Shown piece by piece: positions 42,810-53,470 of a DNA stretch of 64,000 nucleotides. The translations under genes were made by a program, and so were the position numbers. Source of the stretch: Trifolium pratense (Eukaryota > Streptophyta > Magnoliopsida > Fabales > Fabaceae); the NCBI RefSeq assembly GCF_020283565.1, contig NC_060059.1:31608838-31672837 (forward strand), given 5' to 3'. How positions within the stretch are numbered: position 1 is the first letter of the stretch; each line of letters begins with the position of its first letter. The notes below the pieces were generated by a model. That model was not told the origin of the DNA. It ran no database searches and worked only from the letters and a program-made list of their open reading frames with translations.

Positions 42810-44312
42810 TCAATCATATCTTTTATTTACTTTGATCTTCAAGCCATCTTTCATGCGAAGAGCAATAGAAACTTTTGGAGCTATAGAGTGACCTTCCACA
42901 ACATGTATGCGGAACTTCCATAAAATAGAAATTGCAACCATTTTTATTTCAACAAAGCTAATATCTTTCCCAAGACAACTTCTTGGACCAGCATTGAATG
43001 CAATGAACTTGTAAGATGGTACGTGTTTAATTTGTCCTCTGTCTGATATCCATCTCTCCGGTTTAAATTCCAGACAATCTTCTCCCCATATTTGTTCCGT
43101 CCTTCCCATTGCATACAAAGAGTATATTAACTTTGTATTTGGCTTAACATGGTCTCCACTAGGTAGTTTATCAGATTTGATTGCACATTTGTGTTGAAAT
43201 GCTAGTGGAGGAAAAAGCCTTAAGGCTTCACTTATAGCTCCATGAAGGTAAACTAGCTTATCAAGAACTTCTACACTGAAATTAGTGATTAAGTTCTCCC
43301 CTTGTGTTAAACAATTATCTCTAATCTCTTGAATAATTTTAGCTTCTACAATAGGATGAATTGAAACAAGCCAAAAAAACCAACTGAGACCAGAACTAAT
43401 TGTTCCATTTCCTGCAATTAAAAGATTGACTGCGGTGTCTCGAATATACCTGTCAAACTTTTCCCCCTTTTCCAGTCCTTCCTTCATTAGTTCCTTTAAC
43501 AAGCAAGAATGGCTTTCATCCACATCTTCATTGCCTTTGTAATAATTTATACATTTGTATAAAAATTGGTGAAGAGTTTCTTGAGCTACCTTGCCCTTCT
43601 TCTCTTGACCAATGTTTAACCATTTTTGTAGCTTCCAAATGCATTTTGGAATATAGTGCCTGAACAATATCATATCCTCAAGCACAGAAATAGCTTTTAC
43701 ATAAGCAATTTCTGATAACTCGTTAAAGTTGTAAGGAAGGCAATTAGGATCAAATCCAAATAAAGAAGTGCAAGCAGTATCAAAGGTGAACCTTTCAAGA
43801 ATATCTTGCAAGTCAAGTACTTGTACTCCTTTAGATGCTTGATCAAGAAATGGTAATAAGCAATTCTCTAGCTTATTTTGAATGATTTGTTGGAGGAATA
43901 TCTCAAAGTTTTTATTTTTGAGCAATGAATGAAGTAGTGTCCTTTCGTGCTTCCATTCATCGGAATCCAAATTGAAAATACCAAGACCAAGAAGTTCAAA
44001 AATCTCATGGAAATCAGACCCTTTTCCATAGTTTGTGAAATTCTTGCTAGTGATGTGGTGCACATTCATGGGATCACTAGTGAGGATAAAGTTGGCAATG
44101 TTTGTGAACCAAGGTCCTTTAAACTGAAAAGTTCCTCCATGATGTTTCAAAATCCAGGCTGCATAATCATGAATATTGGATTGATTATGCAAAATTGATG
44201 GTAGCATGCCAATTATTGGCCAATTTGGTAAAAGTGCATTTTTGGTGTGTTTCCATATATTGTAGAATATGATGAAAAAAATGGCAACAAATATTGTAAT
44301 ATAGTGAAACAT
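42810..44312 (-). CDS. Cytochrome P450, CYP96A-like (intronless)
   Basis: 500 codons if translation starts at the ATG at 44312. The frame is open upstream to another ATG at 44378, but that would put 22 odd residues before the membrane anchor and would lie almost at the predicted transcription start. The N-terminus MFHYITIFVAIFFIIFY is a signal anchor for the endoplasmic reticulum, followed by the proline hinge LPNWPIIGMLP. Other P450 landmarks in the 500-aa numbering are the I-helix at about 300-308, ExxR as EALR (362-365), FKPERW (416-421) and the haem loop FNAGPRSCLGKD with the ligand Cys at 446. The sequence style and lack of introns fit the CYP86 clan, especially CYP96A (known members include mid-chain alkane hydroxylases of wax synthesis); the substrate here is unknown. 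The I-helix reads AGNGTISSG, without the acidic residue of the usual AGRDT motif. Confidence 0.9.
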   Translation of the reverse strand: MFHYITIFVAIFFIIFYNIWKHTKNALLPNWPIIGMLPSILHNQSNIHDYAAWILKHHGGTFQFKGPWFTNIANFILTSDPMNVHHITSKNFTNYGKGSDFHEIFELLGLGIFNLDSDEWKHERTLLHSLLKNKNFEIFLQQIIQNKLENCLLPFLDQASKGVQVLDLQDILERFTFDTACTSLFGFDPNCLPYNFNELSEIAYVKAISVLEDMILFRHYIPKCIWKLQKWLNIGQEKKGKVAQETLHQFLYKCINYYKGNEDVDESHSCLLKELMKEGLEKGEKFDRYIRDTAVNLLIAGNGTISSGLSWFFWLVSIHPIVEAKIIQEIRDNCLTQGENLITNFSVEVLDKLVYLHGAISEALRLFPPLAFQHKCAIKSDKLPSGDHVKPNTKLIYSLYAMGRTEQIWGEDCLEFKPERWISDRGQIKHVPSYKFIAFNAGPRSCLGKDISFVEIKMVAISILWKFRIHVVEGHSIAPKVSIALRMKDGLKIKVNKRYD

Positions 44313-44410
44313 GGTGATTGTACTTAGAGTGCAAGTAAAATTCAAGAAGAGGATATGAGTGATCAATTGTAATTGCAATTGTAGAATATACTGAACAAGA
44401 GGAGATGAGT

Positions 44411-44420
44411 GATATATATA
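44411..44420 (-). promoter_or_regulatory. Probable TATA box of the P450 gene
   Basis: On the minus strand the region reads CCTTATATATATC, about 95 bp before the preferred start codon and 35 bp before the alternative upstream ATG. A 15-20 bp phrase (GAGATGAGTGAT...) is repeated on both sides at about 44353-44370 and 44431-44450. Confidence 0.5.
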
Positions 44421-44829
44421 AGGAAGAAGAGGAGATGAGTGATCAATTGTTAGTACAACTGGATTTTAATTCATATTGAATGTAGGTATGTGTGTCTGTA
44501 TGTAAATATACACACGTATACCCCTTTCTCATTATGGTGGTTGATTAGATGAGTTCTAATTTGTGGTGGTGTGACTCATTGTTTCTTTGTAGTTTTTGTC
44601 ATTGCTATACTAGTTTACCATGAACCAAAATAGATAATTTTTTTTTTGTACATAATAGATAACAGTTTATATAGAAAAGAGAATGTAACTTTGATGTTTG
44701 TGAAGTAGTCTGAATAGATGAAAAAATTAAGAATAGTTTACCAAGAATCAGAGTAGAGAACAATTTATATAGAAAAGTGATGTATGTGAAATAATCTGAA
44801 AAATCTAGAATGCAAGTAAAAAACTCATA

Positions 44830-45640
44830 ATAGTATTTTTTTTAGAAAGCAAAAAGCACAGGACAACTCATGTGAATTAGCTAAAATACCTCTGTGATGA
44901 AGTGCAGATCTCATTGGCAACCTTTCTAATAATAACCTCCAGCCAAATACATGTACCTTTGACGGTACATCATTCCTCCATAGCTTCTGAATAGCAGATA
45001 ACACATTAGAGTTCAACCCTCAACCTGTCTATGTTCTAATAACCAATCATAACAAGACTTTACAGAAAACTGACCTGTTTTACCAAGAGCCCACCCCATG
45101 TATCTCCCATGTTTGGTTGTAACATAAACCCATCAGGAACTCCTTAAGGTCTTCCAAAAGTTGTTCTTCGCTAGCGGTTAAATGCTCAGACCACTGCCAA
45201 TACCACTGTAAAGACACTCCATTCCCTTTTATCCTCTGAGCTATCATTACATCTTGAGAAGCCTCTTTAGCAAAAAGATTAGGGAATAAATCTAGAAAAG
45301 TATGATTCCCAAACCATTTAAGCTATCATTACATTTTGTTTAAACCAATCAGTCTCCATCCCCTGCCCAGACCTATGACATCCTTCCACCAAAAAAATGA
45401 CCTTGCATTAGACCTCACAGTGTCTCTGCCCACCAAAAAAACGACCTTACATTAGACCTCACAGTGTCTCTGCCCAACAACTGAGTTGGTAAATGACCAT
45501 ACCTAAAACATAAAAAATCACTCCACACAACATCCCCATCAGATAGAAACAGCTATTTCCAATTACATAACAATTGTTGATTAATCAAACCTAAGTTCTT
45601 AACTCCCAACCCACCTTTCTCCTTTGGTAATAGAAAAAAG
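44830..45640 (-). pseudogene. L1-type LINE relic, RT C-terminal and zinc-binding region
   Basis: Minus-strand pieces, in order: FLLPKEKGGLGVKNLGLINQ, DVVWSDFLCFRYGHLPTQLL, ASQDVMIAQRIKGNGVSLQW, SEEQLLEDLKEFL, GRYMGWALGKTGQFSVKSCY, DWLLEHRQ and finally LWRNDVPSKVHVFGWRLLLE, RLPMRSALHHRGIL. This is the segment between the reverse transcriptase and the zf-RVT domain of plant LINE polyproteins. Stops and frame changes (for example a TGA near 45015) interrupt it. Confidence 0.8.
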
Positions 45641-45649
45641 GTATGTAAT

Positions 45650-45955
45650 TTGATGTACCAATTTGTATCAATATAAACTTTAACTAAAACAAACATGACC
45701 GTAAAAAATTAAGTTCTATAATATTCCATGAATATAGGAAATATTAGTTTTGAAACTAAAGTAGTGGCATTTTTTGGTTGCGTCATCAAATGGATAAGAG
45801 TAAGTAAAAACAAATAAACATTACTGAATAAGAGATAAAGATGCATAACACGTGTACTTAGCATATTTGGTTTAAATAAAATAAAACTAACTTAAAACAC
45901 TTTACGAAAAAAAAAAAAAAACTAACTTAAAATACAACCGTATTATTTATTGCTA
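45650..45955. other. AT-rich spacer
   Basis: Nothing recognisable beyond A-rich runs. Confidence 0.4.
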
Positions 45956-45959
45956 AACT

Positions 45960-47330
45960 AATGTTTCAAAGAAAAAAAAATACCTAAACTAAGCTACGAG
46001 AATATTGAATAATATAAAATTTTACTATAAATTTAAGGGTAATTATTAAGTTTAAAAAAAAATTATTAATTTAATTATCACGTATTGTTCGGATTTTTTT
46101 TTGTTAAGTGTCCGGATAAATTTTTTATTATGAAAAGAAGAAAAGTTGAACAAGCCAATTACACTCTTTTGTGAGTTCAACGTCTAATTTAAGTAAGATT
46201 GTTATGTTACAAAAATATGATAATGAATACCACGAGATTATTTTATCATAAAAAAGTCTCTTAAATTTTTTTGAAATCACAATCCAATACACCCATCAGT
46301 TTTAAAGGATCATGCTAAACAGTGTTCCAGAGTACTTGTTAAGCATAACAAAAAAGGAGATAAAAATAAAATTAATATGGAAAAGACAATTTTTTATACT
46401 TTTGAGGTATTGAATACACGCATTTCAAGACAGAATTTCTACTTTAACATACGTAACCAGTGTCCGGAGGCACTGTTTAGCATTTTCCTTAAAACAATTA
46501 TGAATTTGAACCTCAACATATATAGTCGGAATTGGATCTTCTAATGTAACTGTGTCACACAGTTACAGTTCTCAAACATCCGATCTAAATAGATTATTGA
46601 GATAATTCATGTGATGTAGACCGTACGATCTCAAATCAAAATTGCAAATTATTACCGCATGAATAGTGGACCGTAGAGTCACATCACATGAGTTACCAAT
46701 ATAAGATGAATGATTTATAAGATACTAACGGTGAATGAAACATCATAGCAGTTGACCGCATCGACGAAGCCTTAAAATCAATCCAATGACTTATATATTA
46801 ATTGGTTTAAATAATGTAATATATTTGTTTTTCTTTTACTGAATCTTACTGAATTTTGTCTTTACTTTATTTTTCTTTTCGTTTTTATATTTATATATAA
46901 TAATGTATAATTTTTTTATGAGAATAATAATGTTGTCATTAAAAAAGTAAAAAATTATCTATGAATTAGGCGTGTAACATTCTAAAATTACTAAACTAAG
47001 CTACTAGATTATTGAATAATAAGGTTTTGTGATGAATTTAAAGGTAATTATTTAATTTTAAGAAAAATAATTATTATTTTATCATATATTGTCCGGATAA
47101 ATTTTTTATTATTCAAGAAGAAGAAAAGTTGAACAAGCCAAAATACACTCTTTTGTGAGTTCAACATCTAATTCAAGTAAGATTGCTATGTTACAAAAAT
47201 ATGATAATGATTTTACCTAATTAACCGATGGAAACAAAGCATGCATGGACCAAAAATGGTGTTAAATAGAGCCTTGGTAATATCACTTTCTTTCAGAAAA
47301 ATAATATTTCTTTCATTAGAATAGTCCATT
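45960..47330. repeat. Degraded older copies of array sequence
   Basis: Segment 45960-46250 matches 46980-47215 and 49745-49960 (shared words GTTGAACAAGC, TTTTGTGAGTTCAAC and ATGTTACAAAAATATGATAATG). Segment 46220-47330 matches 49185-50080 of unit A. Divergence is clearly higher than among units A-C. The copy at 46307 is interrupted by a MITE. Confidence 0.7.
46307..46488. mobile_element. MULE-like MITE, ~182 bp
   Basis: The left end GGATCATGCTAAACAGTGTT and the right end in reverse GGAAAATGCTAAACAGTGCC match the 50113 element. The homologous site in unit A (49258-49275) lacks it. Only about 5 bp (TTAAA) of the flanks look duplicated, so the target duplication is decayed or the boundaries are slightly off. 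Confidence 0.65.
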
Positions 47331-47334
47331 TTTA

Positions 47335-47930
47335 AGGTAATTAAGTTATAATAAATTAATAATTGTCTTCATTGAATACCACAAGATTTATTTAAACTTT
47401 ATAAAAGTCTTGGTTGAATATAAACAAATTCAGATAGAACTCTGTTCCCAAATCCTCCTTTTCTCTCTACTCTAATCACTACACTCATCACTTAAAATCT
47501 CTTAATTGAATACCACAAGATTATTTTATCATTAAAAAATCTCTTAAAATCCTTTAAAATATCGATATAATATCCCCCCAGTCATAGAAGGAATAGGGTG
47601 CCATAACTTTTACTAATAAACCATTTTTGAGATTTAAGTTTCACCCTATCTATCATATAATCAACATAAAATATTCTATCATAAAATATTACATCCCATA
47701 AGCCCACTTTCTTTAGTAATCTTTTATTTTTAGTCGGTTTCATAAGATTTTAAAAATTCAGAGCTTTATTTTTTTAATTTTATATCCCAGTACCAAATCC
47801 CCAACTCCTATATCTTATGAAATTTTCAATTTTACCATTGTAATTTTTCAACCCACTTTTCTCTCTTTTTTTTATTGAATAAAATATATATATTCCAACT
47901 TACTATATAAGCAACGAGCATCATCATTTA
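47335..47930. other. Non-genic AT-rich spacer before the array
   Basis: It contains another short copy of the ATACCACAAGATTATTTTAT phrase (about 47510) seen in the array, and otherwise nothing recognisable. Confidence 0.4.
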
Positions 47931-47989
47931 TATGATGACATTACCTTTTATTTTTATTTTTTTTAAACAGCAAAATATTATTAATAATA

Positions 47990-48550
47990 ATCGATCTCTG
48001 CACAAGATGAACAGAGGTCGGGATAAACGGAATTACAAAACAGAGGCGCCGTATATAAGCGGAATACCAATGAGAAAGCAAAAAGACGGACACCACCTAG
48101 TACACACTCCACAGTCACCAGACCACCTAGAGCACACAACAAAAACACCGGACCACCAAAGAGGACCATCAACCCGACCCAAAAAGATGCCATAAGACTC
48201 TAACTCTCGATCTCGAATCAAAAGTGATCGACCCATCAGAATAAAAAAAGCAGCTTAGCGAGACAAAAATTAATGGGGCAACGGTAGAATGAAAACTTAG
48301 GCAGTTAAATCCCCAGATCGCAGTCAACACCGATGCGAAAAAGGTCGACCAGATGCAAAGAAACCTGCAAATCTCAGCAGATTTGGAAACTCTCAGAGAC
48401 TCAAAAACGAGTCCTGCAAACCTCAACAGATTTGTAAGCAGTCAGAGAACCCGTATCGAGAAAAACCAGTCACACACAGCATCAACCTCACCGGCGGCGC
48501 CAAAACCAACACATCTACTTCAACCCCCGTATATGTCCTTCTCTAATAAC
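47990..48550. other. GC-richer block at the left border of array unit A
   Basis: From about 47990 to 48540 the composition changes to balanced GC, with open frames on both strands but no recognised domain. Units B and C contain only the part from GACCACCAAAGAGGACCATC onward, so 47990-48150 is present once and marks the flank outside the amplified unit. Confidence 0.5.
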
Positions 48551-50112
48551 ATTGATTCCTACGCATTTATATGATGACAATAACTTTTATGGATATGTCC
48601 TTCTCTTAGAACATTGATTCCTACACAAATAGTAATTGTCAACATTGCTACACCTTAATTTTTCAGCTTAACACCGCGCGATAATTTTCAGACGCGAGTC
48701 TCAAACTCTATAATTTTTCTCGCATACATAAGATGCATGGACTATCGTCTACTGTTCCAAAAATCTTTCACATTGCAAACTAACTTTAATTACGTAGCAG
48801 ATGCGTCTTTTCATTTAGACGATCATTATGTTGTCTATAATTCTCCGATTCAGGATCTCATTATCTCTTGTCACACATAGCTAGATCTTGGGTTGCCCCA
48901 TAGCTTGGTCCTATGGCCGACGACATAGTACTATATGTGAACAATAGAAAGTTTTGGTGGAAAAAAAAAAAGAACTGACTGAAGGAAAAAAGACTTTGGA
49001 AGGTAGGCAAAATCTTGAGGGTTTGAGTGAGATGGTTGGATGAGTGCAGTATGTGTATTTTTAACTAAAAAGTCTCACAAAATCCACTCTTTGAAAGAAT
49101 CCATTCAAATTCATAGACTTTTTAATACCAAGAGGCATTTTATAAATCATAAGAAATCTCAATTCATTGCCGGCGGATTAATTGGATATCACAAGATTAT
49201 TTTATCATAAAAAAGTCTCTTAAAATCCATTGAAATCTCAATCAAATATACCCCTTAGTTTTAAAATAATTATGAATTATGAATGTGAACCTGAACATAT
49301 AGTCGGAATTGGATTTTCTAATGTAATTGCGTCACACAGTTACAGTTTTCAATCGTCCGATCTAAATAGATCATTGAGATAATTTTATGTAAGTGATTTA
49401 GACAGCCCAATCTCAAATCAACAATCCAAATTACCTCGTGAAACAACATGAATAGTGGACTGTAAAGTCACTTCACATGGGTTGCCAATATAAGATGAAT
49501 GGTTTATGAGATATTAATGGTGAATGAAACATCACAGCAGCTGAACCACATCAATGAATCCTTCAGATCAATCAAATGGCTCGTATAATAACTAGGTTAA
49601 ATAATGTAATATATTTGTCTTTCTTTTACTGAATTTTGTCTTTACCTTTTTAACTTTTCGTTTTTATATTTATATATAATACTGTATAATATATTTGTCA
49701 TTAAAAAAATAAAAAATTAGGTATGAATTAGGTGTGTAACATTCAAAAATTAATAAACTAAGCCACTAGAGTATTGAATAATAAGGTTTTATGATGAATT
49801 TAAGAGTAATTATTTAATTTTAAGAAAAATAAGAATTATTTTATCATATATTGTCCGGATAAATTTTTTATTATTCAAGAAGAAGAAAAGTTGAACAAGC
49901 TAATTATACTTTTTTGTGAGTTCAACTAAGATTCCACTAAGATTGTTATGTTACTAAAATATGATAATGAGTTTACCTAAATGATAGAAACAATGCATAC
50001 ATGGACCAAAAATGGTGTTAAATAGAGTCATTGCAATATCACTTTCTTTCAAGAAAATAATATTTCTTTCATTCTTCGATTAACCCATTTTAAGGTAACC
50101 AAATAAAAATAA

Positions 50113-50297
50113 GGGTCTTGCTAAACAGTGCCCCCGGGGCACTCTTTAAGCATTCCTTTTAAAGAAATAATTTATCCAAAAAGTGAAACATTTCGATTTC
50201 CAAAGCGTTGACTTCACACATTTCCATAAAAATTTAACAAAAACTTACTATTTAAGATGCTTAAAGAGTGCCCCAGGGGCACTGTTTAGCATTTTCC
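50113..50297. mobile_element. MULE-like MITE, 185 bp, only in unit A
   Basis: The left end GGGTCTTGCTAAACAGTGCC and the right end in reverse GGAAAATGCTAAACAGTGCC are flanked by a perfect 9-bp duplication TAAAAATAA (50104-50112 and 50298-50306). The empty site with one TAAAAATAA is visible in unit B (about 55704-55713) and in unit C, which proves insertion and its exact borders. Confidence 0.93.
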
Positions 50298-50340
50298 TAA
50301 AAATAATACCGGCAATTGGTAGCTTGGTAGTAGATTTTAA

Positions 50341-50684
50341 GCTTAATTGCATATTTAGTCTCTTATGTTTATTTTAGGTTTTAATTTGGTCACTTATGTT
50401 TAAAAAGTTTCAAGTTGGTCCCTTATGTTATCGATGTCAACATAAGCTGGTCCTTTTCGCTAAATTTTGAGCTAATTTTTTCTAATCTTTTGTTAAATTT
50501 TGAGTTAATTTCTTCCAAACTTTCACATAGTACACTCCTAAGTTGTCCGCCTATGCAAATACATTAGTCACATAGATGATTTAAATAATTTTTTTGCTAA
50601 AAGGATCAACTTGAAACTTTTTAAACATAAGTGACCAAATTGAAACCTAAAATAAATATAAGGACCAAATATGCAATTAAACCT
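50341..50684. mobile_element. Foldback MITE with ~80-bp inverted arms (unit A)
   Basis: The left arm GCTTAATTGCATATTTAGTC continues to TTTCAAGTTGGTCC, and the right arm is its reverse complement (GGATCAACTTGAAACTTTTT to ATGCAATTAAACCT). Arms of this 'ATTTGGTCCCTTATGTTT' type are very common in legume genomes. Confidence 0.75.
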
Positions 50685-51778
50685 AGATTTTAAAATCTTA
50701 CATTTTAACATTGGGTAGATTAGCGGTAAATGTTAAAATCATATATTTCAGTTAAAATCTTATAATTACTTTTAATATATATTTAGTAGCTTAATAGTAG
50801 ATGTTCCTATTTATTTTATTTTTCTATAATTTTTTTATAGACTAAACTTTCTATAATTTTTTGTTTGTTTTTCCTATTTTTATGTGAGAATATACATGCT
50901 TGAAGATATATATTAAAGAAATCATTATTGAGTACATCGACAGGTGTAACAGGCTGCGGAGGACAGGAGTGTTACAGAACTATCATGGTGGTTTCGATCC
51001 TTGCTTCTTTCGTTGCTAAAATGGGACCAGTTTCATGCAAAAACATATTCATGTGGAGTCTCATTCTTTGATAGCAATTAATCTCATCCTCGGAATGGCT
51101 GCAACAAAGATCATCATGTGTTCCAATTACTTGTGCATGCATGCTGCTTTGCGTTTTACTGAAGTGATTTGGAAACAGTGTTATATATGGAGGTGATAAC
51201 ATTTAGTCAAGCAATGAATGTTTAAACATTGGACACAACAAAAAAAAACTCCTAACAAGTCCCTGAAATTACCATAGATACTTAATGGGTTTACATTTAC
51301 ATAAAATTATTTATTGCATGAGTTTACATTTATGCAGGAAGAAAGAAGAGTGTTTTCAAGATTCAATGTTTAAAAGATTTATGAATGGTGTATTAAGTAT
51401 ATATGGTAATTTTAGGGATACACTACCTAATCATTGATCCTTATAGAAATTTAAGTGTCATTGTAATCAATGTCTAAGCAAAAGATATGATGTTTGAAAT
51501 TCTACCCTTAAATTCTCACACGGTTTCAAGACTTGGGATTTATCGAACATATAATCGGAATTGGATTTTCTAATGTAACTATGGCACACAATTACAGTTC
51601 TCAATCGTCCGATCTAAATAGACCATTGAGATAATTTCGTGTAAGTAATTTAGACTGTTCGATCTCAAATCAACAACCTAAATTATTACCGCGTGAAACT
51701 GCATGATTAGTAGACTGTAAAGTCACATCACATGTGTTGCCAATATAAGATGAATGGTTATGAGATACTAATGGTGAA

Positions 51779-52307
51779 TGAAGCATCACAGCAGCTGAAC
51801 CGCATCAATGAAGCCTTAGACCAATCCAATGACTCATATACGGATCAATAAATTTAGGACATTTACCCAACAAACAATAAGAATAAATTATATAAGTAGA
51901 TTTATATGTAATATTTATAACTAGCTTTTAATCAAATTTACCTCACATTCTATGACGTGTTTTATTCTATGGTTGCATAAATACCTTTAAATTATCGAGA
52001 AATAATATAAAAAACATAAAATTCATTATATTTATTAATTAATCTCATGTGCCAAAGTTTCTTATATTTTGAGGCAGATATATATTATGTGCATCACCGC
52101 CAAATAATATGTTTGAAATGATCACATCTAACATTCATTGATGTGAGCCATCCTAAGGCATCTCATATATGAAACATCAATGTAAATAACATAGATAGAT
52201 GTGATCATTTAATCATATATGAAACATTATTTAATCCAATTAATATATGAGCCGTTGGATTGATCTGATGGCTTCACTGATGCGGTTCACCTGCTATGAT
52301 GTTTCAT
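51779..52307. repeat. 62-bp inverted arms within the array unit
   Basis: The segment 51779-51840 (TGAAGCATCACAGCAGCTGA...) returns in reverse complement at about 52244-52307 (...GTTCACCTGCTATGATGTTT), roughly 85% matched, enclosing about 400 bp. The same arrangement occurs in units B and C. Confidence 0.65.
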
Positions 52308-52925
52308 GATCACCAGAAGTAGTGGTGACCGTATCCGAAAAAATCTAAAAGTAAAACCGCAAACCGAATCAAACCGCAAAAACCGCATTTGGTTTGGATG
52401 TATTTGAATGACTTTCTTACTAAACCACAAATCGCAAAAACTGCAAACCGTAAAAACGGCGGTACCACAAAAATTGCATTAAGTTACTATTATATATTTA
52501 TATTCCAATATACATAGCCCAATTACCAAGTCAGTCGACCAAATTAATTGAACTTCAAGTTGTTTTTATTTTTGTGTTGTGGTGTTATTTTGGTGTTGTA
52601 ATGTAATTTTAGATAAAACAACTCTTATTGGTATTGTGATGTTATGGAAATTCAAGTTGTTTTTTTTTTAATATTTAAAATTGTAAGATATTATAATGTT
52701 ATTTTGAAACTTCAAGTTTTTTTTTTTTTATGTTTAAAATTGTTAGGTGAGACGTCATCCGCTATGATTCGTGAAATATACTCTCACGACATCTAGCATT
52801 TTTCTTTCTTTGATCGTCGTATTCTTTTATAGTTTGGCCTATCAGTCTCCCCCTTAGCAGATATATATATATATATTTTTTGGTGTGATGATAAAAAACC
52901 ATAAATACATGCATGATACATACAA

Positions 52926-53470
52926 TTAAGGAAAGAAGTGTCTTATTCAAACACAAATTTTGAGACACAAAATTAACATAACTCTCTTTCTACTCACAAG
53001 CACGCAAAACGAGGTATGTAAAAAATATTAAAAAAATTAAAAAAGTACATTTGTTGTATTTTTGTCAAATAAATGTGTTTACATAACCTTTTCTTTAAGG
53101 AAAGAGGTGTCTTATTCAAACACAAATTGAGACACAAAATTAACATAACTCTCTTTCTACTCACAAGCACGTAAAACGATGTATGCAAAAAATATTAAAA
53201 AAATTAAAAAAGTATATTTGTTGTATTTTTGTCAAATAAATGTGTTTACATAACATTTTCCCTTAAGGAAAGAGATGTCTTATTCAAACACAAATTTTGA
53301 GACACAAAATTAATATAACTCTCTTTCTACTCACAAACACGCAAAACGATTTATGCAAAAAATATTAAAAAAATCAAAAAAGTATATTAGTTGTATTTTT
53401 TGTCAAATAAATGTGTTTGAATAACATTTTTCTTAAGGAATGAAGTATCTTATTCAAACACAAATTTTGG
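52926..53470. repeat. 169-170-bp satellite, ~3.2 copies (unit A)
   Basis: The phrase AAGGAAAGARRTGTCTTATT recurs at about 52928, 53097, 53267 and 53436. Each copy contains CTCTCTTTCTACTCACAA, AAAACGA and GTCAAATAAATGTGTTT. The copies differ at a few percent of sites. Confidence 0.85.

Noticed and set aside
44313..44378. Upstream in-frame ATG of the P450
   Set aside because: It adds 22 residues before a normal signal anchor and sits almost at the predicted transcription start. The 500-aa form fits the family.
50972..51202. 76-codon minus-strand ORF conserved in units A and B
   Set aside because: The identity follows from the recent duplication of the whole unit. Unit C has a frame-breaking 2-bp deletion, and no domain or signal peptide is seen.
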